A stretch of 64,000 nucleotides of DNA from Bedellia somnulentella (Eukaryota; Arthropoda; Insecta; Lepidoptera; Bedelliidae), in the NCBI GenBank assembly GCA_963576735.1, contig OY755175.1, positions 18,430,401-18,494,400 of the forward strand. The letters run 5' to 3'. Shown piece by piece: positions 63,947 through 64,000 of the stretch. Numbering within the stretch: position 1 is the first letter of the stretch; the number at the start of each line of letters is the position of its first letter. Made by a program: the position numbers and the translations under genes. Under the pieces are notes generated by a model that ran no database searches, was not told the origin of the DNA, and saw nothing but the letters and a program-made list of their open reading frames with translations.

Positions 63947-64000
63947 TAATAACCCAAATTGTAACATAGGATACCTTTTGTCCCGGAAAAAATTGTCCAA

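Noticed and set aside
1..64000. CRISPR array or bacterial operon
   Set aside because: Repeats are dispersed, in both orientations and flanked by TSDs; there are no evenly spaced direct repeats and no bacterial-type genes.

Overview
The window looks like nuclear DNA of an insect, most probably a moth or butterfly. It is AT-rich, has no bacterial-style gene packing, and is dominated by interspersed retroposons. Three sequence types seen here are, from memory, typical of Lepidoptera: a SINE with the core CGTAAGAGGCGACTAAGGG, a fold-back sequence built on AACCGACTTC, and Helitron ends (CTAG next to GCCCGCGACTTCG). I could not find one convincing host protein-coding gene. The long reading frames are all pieces of transposon proteins. 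Either a gene desert, a very long intron, or sex-chromosome-like or pericentromeric heterochromatin would fit.

Four families make up most of the readable content. (1) An RTE-type LINE, present as 3' fragments; the longest (about 21.75-22.63 kb) still encodes the second half of a reverse transcriptase. (2) SINE A, about 240-255 bp, more than 30 copies, ending in (TATG)n. (3) SINE B, about 360-385 bp, a tRNA-derived SINE ending in (TTATG)n, about 20 copies. (4) SINE C, a retroposon whose arms carry a tRNA-like cloverleaf, often in inverted pairs. RTE, SINE A and SINE B share a 3' stem-loop module, which suggests that one LINE-type machinery moved all three. Many copies have target-site duplications (TSDs) that I could match by eye, so their ends are exact.

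Layout. 0-9 kb: SINE A and B copies, one SINE C, a nest of SINE A and SINE B inside SINE B, and a short ORF with ShKT-like cysteine spacing. 11-19 kb: paired SINE C and SINE A copies, a SINE B carrying two later insertions, and a Helitron. 21-28 kb: a twin-primed SINE B, the main RTE coding fragment, SINE A clusters, and a 600-bp palindrome at the end. 30-38 kb: GC-rich patches, a SINE C split by a 2.2-kb Helitron that itself holds SINE A and a twin-primed RTE, and a double-tRNA SINE C palindrome. 38-42 kb: a LINE on the minus strand split by a second LINE on the plus strand, which is in turn split by a SINE B. 45.8-47.2 kb: a TIR element with about 250-bp inverted repeats and an ORF broken by one stop. 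49-54 kb: SINE C with a nested SINE B, several short RTE insertions with clear TSDs, and a candidate 3' transduction. 58-60 kb: a GC-rich LINE 3' fragment with an open frame inside a SINE B. 61-64 kb: MITEs, a SINE A/RTE composite, and a Helitron 5' end.

The elements form one connected system: LINE proteins supply the machinery, the SINEs copy the LINE 3' recognition structure, and successive insertions into older copies give a readable relative chronology.
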